Below are positions 7,168 through 7,217 of a stretch of DNA of 7,217 nucleotides, in pieces. The notes under the pieces are model-generated. The model made no database searches. It was given only the letters and a program-made list of their open reading frames with translations, and was not told the origin of the DNA. The first letter of the stretch is position 1; each line of letters opens with the position of its first letter. The stretch lies in NCBI GenBank assembly GCA_020059785.1, contig JAGVBL010000088.1, positions 1 through 7,217 on the forward strand. Reading direction: 5' to 3'. The position numbers and the translations under genes are program-made. The DNA is from Ignavibacteriales bacterium (GTDB taxonomy: Bacteria; Bacteroidota; Ignavibacteria; Ignavibacteriales; Melioribacteraceae).

Positions 7168-7172
7168 TCCTT
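7168..7172 (-). promoter_or_regulatory. Ribosome binding site of the oxidoreductase
   Basis: AAGGA on the minus strand lies six bases before the ATG at 7161. It is one of only two clear Shine-Dalgarno sequences in the window and it decides for the upstream of two candidate starts. Confidence 0.65.
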
Positions 7173-7187
7173 AAAAACAATAGACCA

Positions 7188-7213
7188 CAGATTTAACAGA
7201 TTAAACTGATTTG
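7188..7213. repeat. 9-bp periodic GATT repeat at the window edge
   Basis: Three units, ACAGATTTA, ACAGATTAA and ACTGATTTG, run in tandem with GATT cores at 7190, 7199 and 7208. It lies upstream of the oxidoreductase and may continue beyond the window. Spacing and core match the repeat inside hsdS, suggesting one dispersed family. Confidence 0.6.
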
Positions 7214-7217
7214 TACA

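Overview
The window is an AT-rich bacterial accessory region in which every supported gene lies on the minus strand, so transcription runs from right to left. Composition, the type of oxidoreductase at the right edge and a 9-bp periodic repeat suggest a member of the Bacteroidota/Ignavibacteriota group. That placement is an impression from style, not a measured assignment.

Layout in transcription order. (1) 7161-6106: a complete saccharopine dehydrogenase-like NAD(P)-binding oxidoreductase, probably ordinary chromosomal background, with a 9-bp periodic repeat just upstream of it at the window edge. (2) 6048-3283: hsdR, the complete motor/nuclease subunit of a type I restriction-modification system, of the kind with an EcoEI-like C-terminus. 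(3) 3282-3127: a spacer holding a small hairpin, a sigma70-like promoter and a dyad overlapping its -35 box. (4) 3126-2185: an unrecognised protein of about 313 residues. (5) 2185-1709: a PIN-domain ribonuclease whose start shares one base with the preceding stop codon. (6) 1719-550: hsdS, the two-domain DNA specificity subunit, overlapping the PIN gene by 11 bp. (7) 553 to the left edge: a PD-(D/E)XK nuclease, incomplete in the window, starting on a TTG that overlaps the hsdS stop codon.

How the parts may work together. HsdR and HsdS are two of the three subunits of a type I enzyme. The methyltransferase HsdM is not in the window and would be expected beyond the left edge. Between hsdR and hsdS sits a two-gene cassette that looks like a toxin-antitoxin or RNase/partner module with its own promoter and possible operator. 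Directly after hsdS sits a further, translationally coupled nuclease. The accessory genes are much more AT-rich by hand count (about 24-26% GC in sampled stretches) than hsdR (about 42%), so the locus looks assembled from parts of different origin. The arrangement recalls type I loci that carry embedded RNA-cleaving guard genes (PrrC and RloC are the known examples), but here the guard would be a PIN protein with a large partner. The link is an inference from gene order.
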